NCBI RefSeq assembly: GCF_019457475.1
Contig: NZ_CP080413.1
Span: 3,286,001-3,350,000 of the forward strand
Origin: Shewanella acanthi
Lineage (GTDB): Bacteria > Pseudomonadota > Gammaproteobacteria > Enterobacterales > Shewanellaceae
Direction: 5' to 3'
Length of the DNA: 64,000 nt
Made by a program: the position numbers and the translations under genes. Below the pieces are notes generated by a model. The model was not told the origin of the DNA. It made no database searches and worked only from the letters and a program-made list of their open reading frames with translations. Shown here one piece after another: positions 53,550-62,949 of this stretch. The number at the start of each line of letters is the position of its first letter. Within the stretch, counting starts at the first letter, position 1.

Positions 53550-54842
53550 TTAGCCTTTAATCAGCTCACTAATAGTCAATACGCCGTGAGTCGTTGCGCC
53601 CGCGCCCCACAGGGCTGAAGCCGAATCTTCAAAAGCTGCCGCTAAATCCACGTGTAACCAGTTAGCTTCTGGTGAGACGAAGCGTGACAGGAAGCCAGCG
53701 GCATTTGAGGCGCCGCCCGCACCACCACCTTTAACTGCACGGCTGTTAGCCGTATCAGCGTAAGCAGATGGACACATGTCTTTGTGCCAAGGGTCTAATG
53801 GCAGTGGCCATACACGCTCGGCAACGCTCGCCGCTTTTTGCTGCGCCAGTTGCAATACCTCAACCTGTGGCGAGAAAATCGCGTTGTAGTTCGAGCCAAC
53901 AGCGGTGACCGCTGCGCCAGTTAAAGTCGCCGCATCAATAATAAAGGGAGCACCAGTGGCAGAAGCCGCCTGCAGACCATCGGCCAGCACTAAACGACCT
54001 TCAGCATCTGTGTTAACCACTTCGACTGTAACGCCGTTTTTGTAGGTCAGGATATCGCCTAGCTTATAAGCGCGGCCGCTGATTAAGTTTTCAGCGCAGC
54101 ACAGGAATAACTTAACCCGTTTATTCAGACCCGATTTAATCGCTAGGCCTAAGGCCGCTGTCACAGTGGCGGCGCCGCCCATATCGCATTTCATGCCCAG
54201 CATACCTTCAGAAGCTTTAATGCTGTAACCGCCAGAGTCGAAGGTAATTCCCTTACCCACAAGGGCGACTGAGACAGGGGCATCGCTTGAAAGTGGGTTG
54301 AAGTCCAGTTCTAGCATTGCTGGCGGACGCTCACTGCCACGGCCAACGGCATGGATACCAATCCATTGCTCTGCTAACAGGGCTTCGCCCTCAAGAATAC
54401 GATAACTCACCTTATCGCCACCCACATCGGCCAACCAGTTAGCCGCTTGCTGTGCAAGCTTTACTGGCGATAGATTTTCTGGCGTATCGTTAATCAGTTG
54501 ACGTGCAAAGGTCGCTGCCGATAAACGGCGCTCAAGTTCCGCTTGAGTCGCTTCATCACCAGTCCACGCAATGCTGTAGCCTAATTTGGCCGTGGCAAAC
54601 CCTTGGGCGAATACCCATTGACGGTTTAAATCCCAAAATTCGCCAGCAAGCGCCACATGGTTTAAGCCTTGACTACGGAGTTTGCGGGCCGCCATTTGAA
54701 TTTGGCGCAGGTCATCATTGGTGCTTAAGTGCACTAATGCACCCTCAGCGTTGAAGGTTACATCGGCTTTGCCCCAATGGGCAGCAGGGGCTTCTTTGGT
54801 TAATCCAACTCTCATTACTTCAGTCACGTTAAGTTCACTCAT
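53550..54842 (-). CDS. pepB: aminopeptidase B (M17 family)
   Basis: Dinuclear-metal leucyl-type aminopeptidase, 430 residues, the PepB subgroup. The metal-binding core is intact: GKGITFDSGGYSIK near 205 (Lys, Asp), KCDMGGAA near 227 (Asp) and NTDAEGRLVLADGL near 287 (Asp, Glu, Arg). AAGGA precedes ATG 54842; a longer frame to 54911 lacks one. PepB rather than PepA is supported by length, which lacks the extended PepA N-terminal domain. Cytosolic peptide degradation. Monocistronic. Confidence 0.93.
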   Translation of the reverse strand: MSELNVTEVMRVGLTKEAPAAHWGKADVTFNAEGALVHLSTNDDLRQIQMAARKLRSQGLNHVALAGEFWDLNRQWVFAQGFATAKLGYSIAWTGDEATQAELERRLSAATFARQLINDTPENLSPVKLAQQAANWLADVGGDKVSYRILEGEALLAEQWIGIHAVGRGSERPPAMLELDFNPLSSDAPVSVALVGKGITFDSGGYSIKASEGMLGMKCDMGGAATVTAALGLAIKSGLNKRVKLFLCCAENLISGRAYKLGDILTYKNGVTVEVVNTDAEGRLVLADGLQAASATGAPFIIDAATLTGAAVTAVGSNYNAIFSPQVEVLQLAQQKAASVAERVWPLPLDPWHKDMCPSAYADTANSRAVKGGGAGGASNAAGFLSRFVSPEANWLHVDLAAAFEDSASALWGAGATTHGVLTISELIKG

Positions 54843-55010
54843 GAGGGGTCCTTTGTGTTCTATTTGTGATATTTCACAAACTCTTTTCGGCAGTTTACTC
54901 ACACAGGCCATGGACGAAAAGCCATAAACCCGAGTTAGCTAGGTAAAATCTGTAAACAATTGCGAAATTTGGTAGTCTGCAGGCTTGATAAAAGCAATAA
55001 AGGTTAACGT

Positions 55011-55715
55011 ATGCAGTTTATTCCCGCCCTTAAACAGGGGAAATTACTCAAACGCTATAAGCGTTTCCTCGCCGATATACAGCTTGATGATGGCAGCGAA
55101 ATCACCATTCATTGCCCTAATACCGGCTCGATGCGCAATTGCCTTTTTGAGGGCGAGACCGTCTGGTTTTCGACATCTGCTAATCCTAAACGTAAATATG
55201 CCCATACCTGGGAGCTGATGACCACCCCAAGTGGCGGCCTAATCGGTATTCATTCGGGCAATGCCAATGCGCTTGCCGAAGAAGCCATTAATAACGGCAT
55301 CATTAGTGAACTTGCAGGCTATGACAAATTTAGCCGCGAGGTAAAATACGGCGAAGAAAACAGCCGCATCGATATCCTCCTCGAAGCCAAAGATAAACCC
55401 GCCTGCTTTATTGAGGTCAAAAGTTGCACCTTGCTAGAAGATGGACAAGGTTATTTCCCCGATGCGGTCAGTTTAAGGGGCCAAAAACACCTTAGGGAAC
55501 TGATGCATATGGTAAGCCTTGGTCACAGGGCTGTGCTGCTGTTTGTGGTTCAACATACGGAAATAAATAGCGTCTCTGCGGCGGCACATATAGACCCTGA
55601 ATATGCCAAGTTATTGAAAGAAGCTGTTATATCCGGTGTTGAAGTGCTCGCCTATCGCTGTGAAATTACCTCAAATGAGATTCATCTAGCCCAAGCATGC
55701 TCGGTGCGGGTATGA
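55011..55715 (+). CDS. sfsA: SfsA family protein
   Basis: A 234-residue protein: [22 protein letters not shown] at the start, [21 protein letters not shown] near 33, [10 protein letters not shown] near 63 and the nuclease-like [33 protein letters not shown] near 143. The E-x-K in that last segment and the fold resemble PD-(D/E)XK enzymes. E. coli SfsA was named for effects on sugar fermentation; its direct activity is uncertain. AAGG before the ATG. Upstream of dksA, the usual order. Confidence 0.94.
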   Translation: MQFIPALKQGKLLKRYKRFLADIQLDDGSEITIHCPNTGSMRNCLFEGETVWFSTSANPKRKYAHTWELMTTPSGGLIGIHSGNANALAEEAINNGIISELAGYDKFSREVKYGEENSRIDILLEAKDKPACFIEVKSCTLLEDGQGYFPDAVSLRGQKHLRELMHMVSLGHRAVLLFVVQHTEINSVSAAAHIDPEYAKLLKEAVISGVEVLAYRCEITSNEIHLAQACSVRV

Positions 55716-55879
55716 TGTTAAGATTAAGTAAAATTCTAATGAATTTTCAATAAGCGAAGGCAGTCAACTTTTTCAAATAAGCGTAAAATAAAAATTTGCC
55801 TCATTAAGAAGATTCTGCTATAGATAGCGGCCGTTCTAAAGGACGCACAACAAACGCAAATGATGACAGGAGATGCGTT

Positions 55880-56323
55880 ATGCCTGAAGGCACCAAAAAA
55901 CTTGGCGTACTCGCTATCGCAGGTGTAAATCCTTACCAAGAAAAAGCGGGTGAGGAATATATGAACACTAAGCAATTGAGTCACTTCAAGACCATTCTTG
56001 AAGCATGGCGTAATCAATTGCGTGAGGAAGTCGACCGTACACTGAGTCACATGCAGGATGAAGCAGCAAACTTCCCCGATCCTGTAGACCGTGCGGCACA
56101 GGAAGAAGAGTTCAGCTTAGAACTCCGTGCACGTGATAGAGAACGTAAACTGATCAAAAAGATCGAAAAAACGTTGCAAAAAATTGAAGAAGACGATTTC
56201 GGCTTCTGTGATTCTTGTGGTATCGAAATCGGTATCCGCCGTCTCGAAGCACGTCCCACCGCTGACCAATGTATCGACTGCAAAACCCTTGCTGAGATCA
56301 AAGAAAAACAAATGGCAGGCTAA
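55880..56323 (+). CDS. dksA: RNA polymerase-binding transcription factor DksA
   Basis: A 147-residue factor that enters the RNA polymerase secondary channel and, with ppGpp, adjusts rRNA and amino acid promoters. A coiled-coil arm includes [19 protein letters not shown], whose tip Asp residues (near 74 and 77) contact the catalytic region. The zinc finger is CDSCG near 114 and CIDCK near 135. ACAGGAGATGCGTT precedes the ATG. Length equals E. coli DksA within a few residues. Confidence 0.97.
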   Translation: MPEGTKKLGVLAIAGVNPYQEKAGEEYMNTKQLSHFKTILEAWRNQLREEVDRTLSHMQDEAANFPDPVDRAAQEEEFSLELRARDRERKLIKKIEKTLQKIEEDDFGFCDSCGIEIGIRRLEARPTADQCIDCKTLAEIKEKQMAG

Positions 56324-56453
56324 TCAGCCATTTTGGGCGGGGATTTCCCCGCCTAATTGTTTGTGTCGTTGAATGGTTTCACCACTCGCTTTTAGTAAAC
56401 TCGCCCCCTAGACTTCAGCCTTATCAGGCCCGCGTAACAACTATTTCGCTATT

Positions 56454-57350
56454 ATGTTGACTCACACAACTCATCCCACTCAGCCCTATATTGGCCGTTT
56501 TGCACCCTCACCTTCGGGATCGTTGCACTTTGGCTCGCTCATTGCGGCACTGGGCAGTTACTTAAGAGCCCGTTCGCTTGGGGGGAAATGGTTAGTCCGC
56601 ATCGAAGATATTGACCCGCCTAGGGAAGTTGCAGGCGCCGCCGATGATATTTTACGCACCCTCGAAGCCTATGGATTAGAGTGGGACGATACCTTGTTAT
56701 ATCAAAGCCAGCGCACCGAGGTCTATCAGACCACCATCGACACATTACTCAGCCAAGATAAAGCCTATTTTTGCCGCTGCCCCCGTAAGCTTATTCAAGA
56801 GGAAATGAGCGGCATTTACGATGGTCGTTGCCATCAGTTAATGCCTAAACATACGCAAGGTGCAGTAAGAATTGTTAATCATGCAGGGGTCGCTGAATTT
56901 ACCGATACCATAATGGGTAAAATCCGCGTCGAGAGTGCCTTCGCCGCCGAAGATTTTATTATTAAACGCAGCGATGGTTTATACGCCTATCAGCTCGCCG
57001 TGGTGCTCGATGATGCCCACCAAGGCATTACCGAAGTGGTAAGGGGTTTTGATCTGATTGAAGCTAGTTGTCGCCAATTAAGTCTCTATCAGACCTTAGG
57101 GCTTAAAGCCCCCGAATGGCTACATCTACCCCTGGCCTGCCTCACACCGGGTTTTAAGCTTTCTAAACAAAACCATGCCCAAGCTATAGATACCCATAAA
57201 CCGCAGCAAAGCTTGCATGCCGCGCTGGCGTTTTTAGGTCAACCTAAGGTTGAAAATGATGCCAATGTCGCCAATATGATTGCGCAGGCTGTCGCCCAAT
57301 TCGATGTCAACGCCATACCGCGTCAGGGAGAAATCCTGATTGCAAACTAA
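56454..57350 (+). CDS. gluQ: glutamyl-Q tRNA(Asp) synthetase
   Basis: Attaches glutamate to queuosine at the wobble position of tRNA(Asp), 298 residues. It is a truncated GluRS catalytic core: IGRFAPSPSGSLHFGSL near 12 (HIGH-type motif with HFGS), the zinc-binding FCRCPRKLIQ near 105 with a later C-x-H, and GFKLSKQNHA near 237 (KMSKS counterpart). No anticodon-binding domain, which is the defining feature. Located between dksA and pcnB, the conserved order. Confidence 0.95.
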   Translation: MLTHTTHPTQPYIGRFAPSPSGSLHFGSLIAALGSYLRARSLGGKWLVRIEDIDPPREVAGAADDILRTLEAYGLEWDDTLLYQSQRTEVYQTTIDTLLSQDKAYFCRCPRKLIQEEMSGIYDGRCHQLMPKHTQGAVRIVNHAGVAEFTDTIMGKIRVESAFAAEDFIIKRSDGLYAYQLAVVLDDAHQGITEVVRGFDLIEASCRQLSLYQTLGLKAPEWLHLPLACLTPGFKLSKQNHAQAIDTHKPQQSLHAALAFLGQPKVENDANVANMIAQAVAQFDVNAIPRQGEILIAN

Positions 57351-57485
57351 TGGCCCAACAAGATAGTTACCTGAATCACGCGCAACATCATAGGCTAAAG
57401 ACAGCGATATACCCATTGCGGCCCAATTGGTATATCATAGCCGCCAGATTTTTAATCACTTAACAGATACATTTCGAGGTGTCCC

Positions 57486-58922
57486 ATTTTTCGCCGTATC
57501 AGCCAATTCTGTAAGCAGCTATTTGAAGACGCGCCTAAAAAGACCGCTCCAACTCCAGCTCAAACTGAACTCCAGATCCCTGAAGTTTCTTCAGGTGGCT
57601 TAAGCTTGGCCGTTGTGCCACGGGATGGACATTCTATTTCCCGTAAGCAGATCAGTGAAAATGCGCTTAAGGTGTTATATCGCCTCAATAAAGCTGGCTT
57701 TCAAGCCTACTTAGTTGGCGGCGGTGTACGCGATCTCCTCCTCGGACTCGAACCTAAGGATTTCGACGTTGTCACCAACGCAACACCGGAAGAAATCAAA
57801 AAGCTGTTCCGTAATTGTCGTATCGTTGGCCGTCGTTTCCGCTTAGCCCACATAGTGTTTGGCCGCGATGTGATTGAAGTCGCGACCTTCCGTGGTCACC
57901 ACGGTGAAAGCAACGACAAGATTTCGAAGGCGAACTCAGAAGGTCGTTTACTGCGTGACAACGTCTATGGCGACATCGACGAAGATGCCGAGCGCCGTGA
58001 CTTTACCGTTAACGCCCTGTATTACGATATCAGCGACTATTCTATCCGCAGTTACGGCGGCGGTATGGACGATCTCAAAACTGGCACATTAAGACTGATT
58101 GGCGATCCAGAAACCCGTTACCGTGAAGATCCGGTACGTATGTTAAGGGCGGTGCGCTTTGCCACTAAACTCAGCATGGCGATTGAAGATGTCACAGCCA
58201 AGCCGATTCGTCAGTTAGCACCGCTACTGAAAGATATCCCTGCGGCTCGCATGTACGAAGAAGTGCTCAAGTTATTCTTCGCCGGTAAAGCCGTCGATAA
58301 CTTCGAAATGATGCAGGAATACAAGCTGTTTGCACCGCTGTTTCCACAGGTCGATGCCCAGCTAAAAGATGCGCCAAAAGGCCATGCAATGAAGATGGTG
58401 CAGGCCATCATGAAGAGCACCGACGAGCGTGTAAACCAAGACAAACCGGTTACGCCTTCCTTCTTCTATGCCGCCATTTTGTGGTATCCGCTACGCCAAC
58501 GCGCCGAAGATATTGCCGTTGAAAGCGGACTGACATTGTACGATGCGTTTTTCGCCGCCATGGGTGATGTGATTGAGCAGCAATGCCAAACGATCAGCAT
58601 CCCACGCCGCTTCAGTACTCCTGCAAAGGATATTTGGCAGTTACAACTGCGTTTCGATCGCAGCCAAGGCACGCGAGCCTTTAAACTCTTAGAGCATCCA
58701 AAGTTCAGAGCGGCCTACGATTTACTACTGCTACGTGGTGAAGTCGAAGGTGGCAATCTGGCTAAGAGCGCCGCCTGGTGGCAACAATTTGTTGAAGCGG
58801 ATGAAACCGAGCGTTTAGAGATTGCCCGCAGCGGTAACAAAGCCAGTGGCAACCGCAATCGTAACTCACCCCAGCGCCGTCGCCGTCGCCCAAGCGCACC
58901 TAAGCCAAAAGCGGCCGAGTAA
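57486..58922 (+). CDS. pcnB: poly(A) polymerase I, apparent AUU start
   Basis: Adds poly(A) tails to RNA 3' ends, promoting decay; 478 residues. The class II nucleotidyltransferase core is GGGVRDLLLGLEPKDFDVVTNATPEEIKKLF near 80, with the GG and catalytic DxD, then the head domain RRFRLAHIVFG and a basic C-terminus (RRRRRPSAPKPK). I begin at ATT 57486: AGGTG lies six bases upstream, the frame is continuous, and the first residues (FRRISQFCKQLF) match the start of E. coli PcnB (FTRVANFCRKVL), which is known to use AUU. The first ATG/GTG/TTG is a TTG at 57606, 40 codons later. It overlaps folK by one base. Confidence 0.9.
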   Translation: MFRRISQFCKQLFEDAPKKTAPTPAQTELQIPEVSSGGLSLAVVPRDGHSISRKQISENALKVLYRLNKAGFQAYLVGGGVRDLLLGLEPKDFDVVTNATPEEIKKLFRNCRIVGRRFRLAHIVFGRDVIEVATFRGHHGESNDKISKANSEGRLLRDNVYGDIDEDAERRDFTVNALYYDISDYSIRSYGGGMDDLKTGTLRLIGDPETRYREDPVRMLRAVRFATKLSMAIEDVTAKPIRQLAPLLKDIPAARMYEEVLKLFFAGKAVDNFEMMQEYKLFAPLFPQVDAQLKDAPKGHAMKMVQAIMKSTDERVNQDKPVTPSFFYAAILWYPLRQRAEDIAVESGLTLYDAFFAAMGDVIEQQCQTISIPRRFSTPAKDIWQLQLRFDRSQGTRAFKLLEHPKFRAAYDLLLLRGEVEGGNLAKSAAWWQQFVEADETERLEIARSGNKASGNRNRNSPQRRRRRPSAPKPKAAE

Positions 58923-59410
58923 TGACCCAGGTTTTTGTCGCCCTCGGCGCTAATCTTGAGGATCCTAAAGCTCAATTAGACAATGCCGTAACGGCATTGT
59001 CTGCTTTAGCCGAGCAAGATAGCCTCAAGGTCTCACCCTATTATTGTTCGACACCTATGGGTGATGTGGTTCAGCCCGACTACATCAATGCCGTGGCAAG
59101 CTTTAACACTAAGCTTAGGCCTTTAGCCCTTCTCGATGCTTTGCAACAGATTGAAAATACCCAAGGGCGTGTACGCAAGGAACGCTGGGGGCCAAGAACC
59201 TTAGACCTCGATTTGCTATTATATGGCGATGAGATCATTGATGAACCTAGATTAAAAGTGCCCCACTACGGGATGAAGGAGCGCAGTTTTGTGTTGGTGC
59301 CATTAAGTGCCATCGCCCCGGATCTTGTATTACCTTGTAAGACAACGTTACGCAGTCTTATTAGTGACAAATTTTTGGCCGAGTTACAACGACTGGATAA
59401 TGATCATTGA
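58922..59410 (+). CDS. folK: 2-amino-4-hydroxy-6-hydroxymethyldihydropteridine pyrophosphokinase
   Basis: Folate pathway enzyme transferring pyrophosphate from ATP to the pterin, 162 residues. Motifs: VFVALGANLEDP at the N-terminus, QIENTQGRVRKERWGPRTLDLDLLLYGD near 80 (substrate and Mg binding; DLDLL) and HYGMKERSFVLVPL near 116. The ATG overlaps the pcnB stop (TAATG), so the two are translationally coupled. Confidence 0.97.
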   Translation: MTQVFVALGANLEDPKAQLDNAVTALSALAEQDSLKVSPYYCSTPMGDVVQPDYINAVASFNTKLRPLALLDALQQIENTQGRVRKERWGPRTLDLDLLLYGDEIIDEPRLKVPHYGMKERSFVLVPLSAIAPDLVLPCKTTLRSLISDKFLAELQRLDNDH

Positions 59411-59467
59411 AGACCTTGTTCAGTTAGCTTATAACACCACTTCTCAATTGGTTTGAAGATTATCCCT

Positions 59468-60262
59468 ATGTCTAAAGTTACTAGCTCAACCCTGTTGAAA
59501 TTTAAACAGGAAGGTAGAAAGTTCACTGCGCTGACAGCCTATGATGCCAGCTTCGCCGGCGCCTTCGATAATGAAGGTGTCGATGTACTATTGGTCGGTG
59601 ACTCCCTCGGCATGGTGCTCCAAGGCCATGATGATACCCTACCTGTAACGACAGCAGAGGTTGCCTACCATACCCGTTGCGTACGACGTGGTATTAAACG
59701 CTCTTTGCTTATCGCCGACTTGCCTTTTATGAGCTACGCGACTCCAGAGCAGGCCATGGAAAACGCCACCATGCTAATGCAGGCGGGTGCCAATATGGTC
59801 AAACTTGAAGGTGGTCATTGGTTACTCGAAACCGTGACTAAATTGACTGAACGTGGCATCCCTGTGTGTGCCCACTTAGGTCTGACGCCACAATCGGTAC
59901 ACGTCTTCGGTGGCTTTAAAGTACAAGGTCGTGATGCTGAAAATGCTCAGCGCATCATCGATGAAGCCAAGGCGTTAGAAGCGGCTGGCGCCCAATTACT
60001 TGTGGTTGAATGTATTCCAAGCTCACTTGCGACCGCCATCACCCAAGCGTTGACTATTCCTGTCATCGGCATAGGCGCGGGCGCAACGACCGACGGTCAA
60101 ATCCTCGTGATGCACGATGTTTTAGGTATCTCCAGTGGTTATATTCCACGTTTCTCGAAAAACTACCTGAAACAAACTGGCGAAATCCGTGCGGCCGTAC
60201 GTGCCTATATCGAAGAAGTAGCTAATGGCACTTTCCCAAGTGCAGAGCACACGTTCAATTAA
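59468..60262 (+). CDS. panB: 3-methyl-2-oxobutanoate hydroxymethyltransferase
   Basis: First committed step to pantothenate: ketopantoate from 2-ketoisovalerate and methylene-tetrahydrofolate. 264 residues, full length. [33 protein letters not shown] near 18-50 carries the Mg-binding Asp; KLEGG near 110, VVECIP near 178 and [21 protein letters not shown] near 196 follow. ATG 59468 is preferred over TTG 59453. The last codons and stop form the first copy of a 25-bp tandem array. panC follows 127 bases on. Confidence 0.97.
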   Translation: MSKVTSSTLLKFKQEGRKFTALTAYDASFAGAFDNEGVDVLLVGDSLGMVLQGHDDTLPVTTAEVAYHTRCVRRGIKRSLLIADLPFMSYATPEQAMENATMLMQAGANMVKLEGGHWLLETVTKLTERGIPVCAHLGLTPQSVHVFGGFKVQGRDAENAQRIIDEAKALEAAGAQLLVVECIPSSLATAITQALTIPVIGIGAGATTDGQILVMHDVLGISSGYIPRFSKNYLKQTGEIRAAVRAYIEEVANGTFPSAEHTFN

Positions 60263-60362
60263 AAGTGCAGAGCACACGTTCAACTAAAAGTGCGGAGCAC
60301 ACCTTTAATTAACAGTGCGGAGCACACGTTTAACCAAGAGTGCCGAACACAAGTTCAACTCA
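60238..60362 (+). repeat. 25-bp tandem repeat of the panB 3' end
   Basis: Five copies of (A)AGTGC(A/G)GAGCACACGTTCAA, with TGC at 60241, 60266, 60291, 60316 and 60341, exactly 25 bases apart. The first copy is the terminal panB coding sequence with its TAA; later copies repeat that stop and diverge progressively. They fill the panB-panC gap. Confidence 0.95.
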
Positions 60363-60389
60363 TTTATTGTTTTAGCAAGGTAAGTAGTC

Positions 60390-61235
60390 ATGATCACTAG
60401 CGCCCATATCGATGATATTCGCACCCAAGTGCGAGCATGGCGTGCAAAAGGCGAAACCGTCGCCTTTGTGCCCACGATGGGAAATCTCCATCAGGGGCAT
60501 ATCACCTTAGTGAAGGAAGCGGCTAAGAAGTGTAACCATGTAGTGGTTTCTATCTTCGTCAACCCAATGCAGTTTGGTAAAAATGAAGACCTTGACGCCT
60601 ATCCACGCACGTTGGAAGCCGACAGTCAGGCACTAATTGCTGCAGGTGCCGAACTTTTGTTTACGCCAACGCCGGCCATTATCTATCCCAAGGGCTTAGA
60701 GCAGCAAACCTATGTTGAAGTGCCGGGGATTTCGGATGTGCTCTGCGGTGAAAGCCGTCCTGGGCATTTCCGAGGTGTTGCAACCGTTGTATGTAAACTC
60801 TTTAATATCGTGCAGCCCGATGTCGCCTTCTTCGGCAATAAGGATTATCAGCAATTGCTCGTGATCCGCACTATGGTTGAAGACCTATCTTTGCCTATTG
60901 AAATCATTGGTATCGATACCATTCGTGAAGCAACAGGCCTTGCCATGAGCTCACGTAACGGTTACTTGACTGCTGAAGAAAAAGCCGCAGCTCCTGCGCT
61001 GAAGCAAGCGATTGATGCAATGGCTACAGGCATTAAACGCGGCGAGAGTATTGAGCTAGTCACTCAAAACGCCGAGCACCATATCATCGCTGCAGGCTTT
61101 ACACCCGATTACCTTGAAGTGCGCCATGCTTTTACCTTAGCCAAGGCATCAGAGAGCGATAGTGCACTAGTCATCTTGGCCGCAGCCTATTTAGGTAAGG
61201 CTCGGCTTATCGATAATTTACGGTTCGATCGCTGA
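60390..61235 (+). CDS. panC: pantothenate synthetase
   Basis: Joins pantoate and beta-alanine using ATP, 281 residues. [19 protein letters not shown] near 25 has the HxGH nucleotide-binding motif, [11 protein letters not shown] near 53 and [20 protein letters not shown] near 147 (KDYQQ) bind substrates, and [11 protein letters not shown] near 182 is the KMSKS-like loop. AAGG precedes the ATG. It follows panB; no panD or panE is in the window. Terminator close behind. Confidence 0.98.
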   Translation: MITSAHIDDIRTQVRAWRAKGETVAFVPTMGNLHQGHITLVKEAAKKCNHVVVSIFVNPMQFGKNEDLDAYPRTLEADSQALIAAGAELLFTPTPAIIYPKGLEQQTYVEVPGISDVLCGESRPGHFRGVATVVCKLFNIVQPDVAFFGNKDYQQLLVIRTMVEDLSLPIEIIGIDTIREATGLAMSSRNGYLTAEEKAAAPALKQAIDAMATGIKRGESIELVTQNAEHHIIAAGFTPDYLEVRHAFTLAKASESDSALVILAAAYLGKARLIDNLRFDR

Positions 61236-61246
61236 TTAGATTGACA

Positions 61247-61274
61247 TAAAAAGGAGCTTCGGCTCCTTTTTTAT
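61247..61274 (+). terminator. terminator after panC
   Basis: AAAAAGGAGC TTCG GCTCCTTTTTT: stable UUCG tetraloop stem with a T run, 15 bases past the panC stop. Confidence 0.95.
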
Positions 61275-61534
61275 GCTTAAGATATTACCCAAAGTCTATA
61301 TTTTCTCTTTTATAATCAAACGACTCAAACCGTACGACAAACAAGCTTCAAACGTCAAATTACTGGCATTTCATATAAATTTAAGTCATATTAGCGCACC
61401 TAAATTCACTGGAATTCACAGTGAATCAAACAACTTAGGCTTATACTTACTGGATTGCATCCTTGCTCCGTAGAGCGTTGCTCCACCTAAGCGCCATCAT
61501 TACCCATTTTGCAGGCTTAAAAGGACTTATAAAA

Positions 61535-62062
61535 ATGGCTCGACTGATATCGACTCTATGCTGGCTGCTTTTCCCTGTGATTGCGCAGGCCAATACTGTC
61601 TATAAATGTCAAAAGCAGGATAAAATTGTGTTTAGCCAAACCGCCTGCCCCCAAGACTTTAGCCAACACAAGATTGAATACCAATTGGGGATCACCAGAG
61701 AAACCGATTCCGACAAGCGCAATATTCCTGAAGACCCATTCCAAGCACTTCTAAACAAACAACAAACCATTTCCAAGGAAAAGTTAGTTAAGCTGCTCGA
61801 TAGTGAGATTTATCGTCTCAAGCAAGAGAATAACTACTTCGAGATTTTACGGGAGAGTGAAATTCAAAAGCTGGAGCGCAAACGCTACTGGCAAAATAAG
61901 GGCAAGGACGATCCTGAGTACATCGAAGCGGTTCAAGATATTAACGGTCGTTTCAATGAACTGACCTTAAGTAACGACAGTTCAATCAAGCATTTAAGCG
62001 ATCGTAAGACTCAGATCCTTGCTGAGACGCCGCCCGAAGCTGACGAATCAAAGCCTAACTAG
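61535..62062 (+). CDS. DUF4124-like exported protein
   Basis: A 175-residue exported protein. MARLISTLCWLLFPVIAQA is a Sec signal peptide, followed by NTVYKCQKQDKIVFSQTACPQD, the DUF4124-type YKCxxx...FSQxxCP motif with two Cys likely forming a disulfide. The remaining region is charged and helical (KLVKLLDSEIYRLKQENNYFEILRESEIQKLERKRYW), probably coiled coil. AAGGAC lies eight bases before ATG 61535; the longer frame to 61463 would hide the signal peptide. Function unknown. Confidence 0.8.
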   Translation: MARLISTLCWLLFPVIAQANTVYKCQKQDKIVFSQTACPQDFSQHKIEYQLGITRETDSDKRNIPEDPFQALLNKQQTISKEKLVKLLDSEIYRLKQENNYFEILRESEIQKLERKRYWQNKGKDDPEYIEAVQDINGRFNELTLSNDSSIKHLSDRKTQILAETPPEADESKPN

Positions 62063-62191
62063 TATAGACCCGACTCGCCCGTGCTTATTTGGCTTAATCT
62101 AAGGAACACATCTGCGCGTTCCTTAGCTTTCCCCCACTTCCCTAAAAATTGCCAGCATAATCGCAAGTAGCTCAAAAGAGGGCGGGGCTAC

Positions 62192-62794
62192 TTAGTTTGA
62201 TAAGTTTGCGATTTGTTTATCCTGCAAGCGAGACAAGCTAATCAGAGCAACCACAGCACCTATCAGGGCTAAAAACATATCCGATTGGGTATCCCAAACA
62301 TACCCTTGGGTGCCTAAAAACGCTTCGGCATCATCCCCAGTTGCCACTGCCACCCACCATTCGATTAACTCGTAAAAGGCACTCAGTGCTAATGCAAAAC
62401 AAGTCGATAGAAAGGCACACCAGCCACCGGCTTTAACGGCTTGATGTCGAAGCATCACTTCACGAGCCAGCATCACTGGCACAAAGCCTTGAGTAAAATG
62501 ACCTACTTTATCGTAGTTATTGCGCTCGCTACCCATCCATTGGGCAAGAGTGTCAAACAAGGGGACTTCGGCATAGGTATAGTGGGCGCCAACAAACAAT
62601 ACAGCGCAATGTACTAGTACTAAACCATAGGCTAATGGGGTGAGCGGAAAGCCTTTTCGAGTGAAGAATAGGATTGGCAGAGCGATTAATGCGGGGAGCG
62701 CTTCGAGCCACCAAGTAAAAGGATCCGCAGGATTGATAGCTGACCATGCTAAAACAGAGAAGTAGATAGCAGTCCAAACGAGTTTATTATTCAT
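62192..62794 (-). CDS. DUF2238 (YjdF-like) membrane protein
   Basis: A 200-residue integral membrane protein of the DUF2238/YjdF family, with about six helices (KLVWTAIYFSVLAWSAINP, LPALIALPILFF, ALPILFFTRKGFPLTPLAYGLV and so on). The conserved core YDKVGHFTQGFVPVMLAREVML near 95 and SAFYELIEWWVAVATGDDAEAFLGTQGYVWDTQSDMFLALIG near 140 identify the family. His, Glu and Asp in that core suggest a membrane enzyme, but the activity is unknown. Divergent from serA. Confidence 0.85.
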   Translation of the reverse strand: MNNKLVWTAIYFSVLAWSAINPADPFTWWLEALPALIALPILFFTRKGFPLTPLAYGLVLVHCAVLFVGAHYTYAEVPLFDTLAQWMGSERNNYDKVGHFTQGFVPVMLAREVMLRHQAVKAGGWCAFLSTCFALALSAFYELIEWWVAVATGDDAEAFLGTQGYVWDTQSDMFLALIGAVVALISLSRLQDKQIANLSN

Positions 62795-62949
62795 TGTTTA
62801 TCACTCTTATGAGATATTGTTCTAAATCTAGAATATTAACTTTAGCCATCTAGCCCTCCACAGTGCGATAAAAAAGTGCTACTTTGTTGGCTGAAGGCTG
62901 TCAGCATAGCATACAAGAACCATTTCAATTAATTAGAGGGTACCCAATC

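Noticed and set aside
57351-57485. Possible small gene between gluQ and pcnB
   Set aside because: The only open frame continuing to pcnB is explained by the AUU-initiated PcnB N-terminus beginning at 57486.
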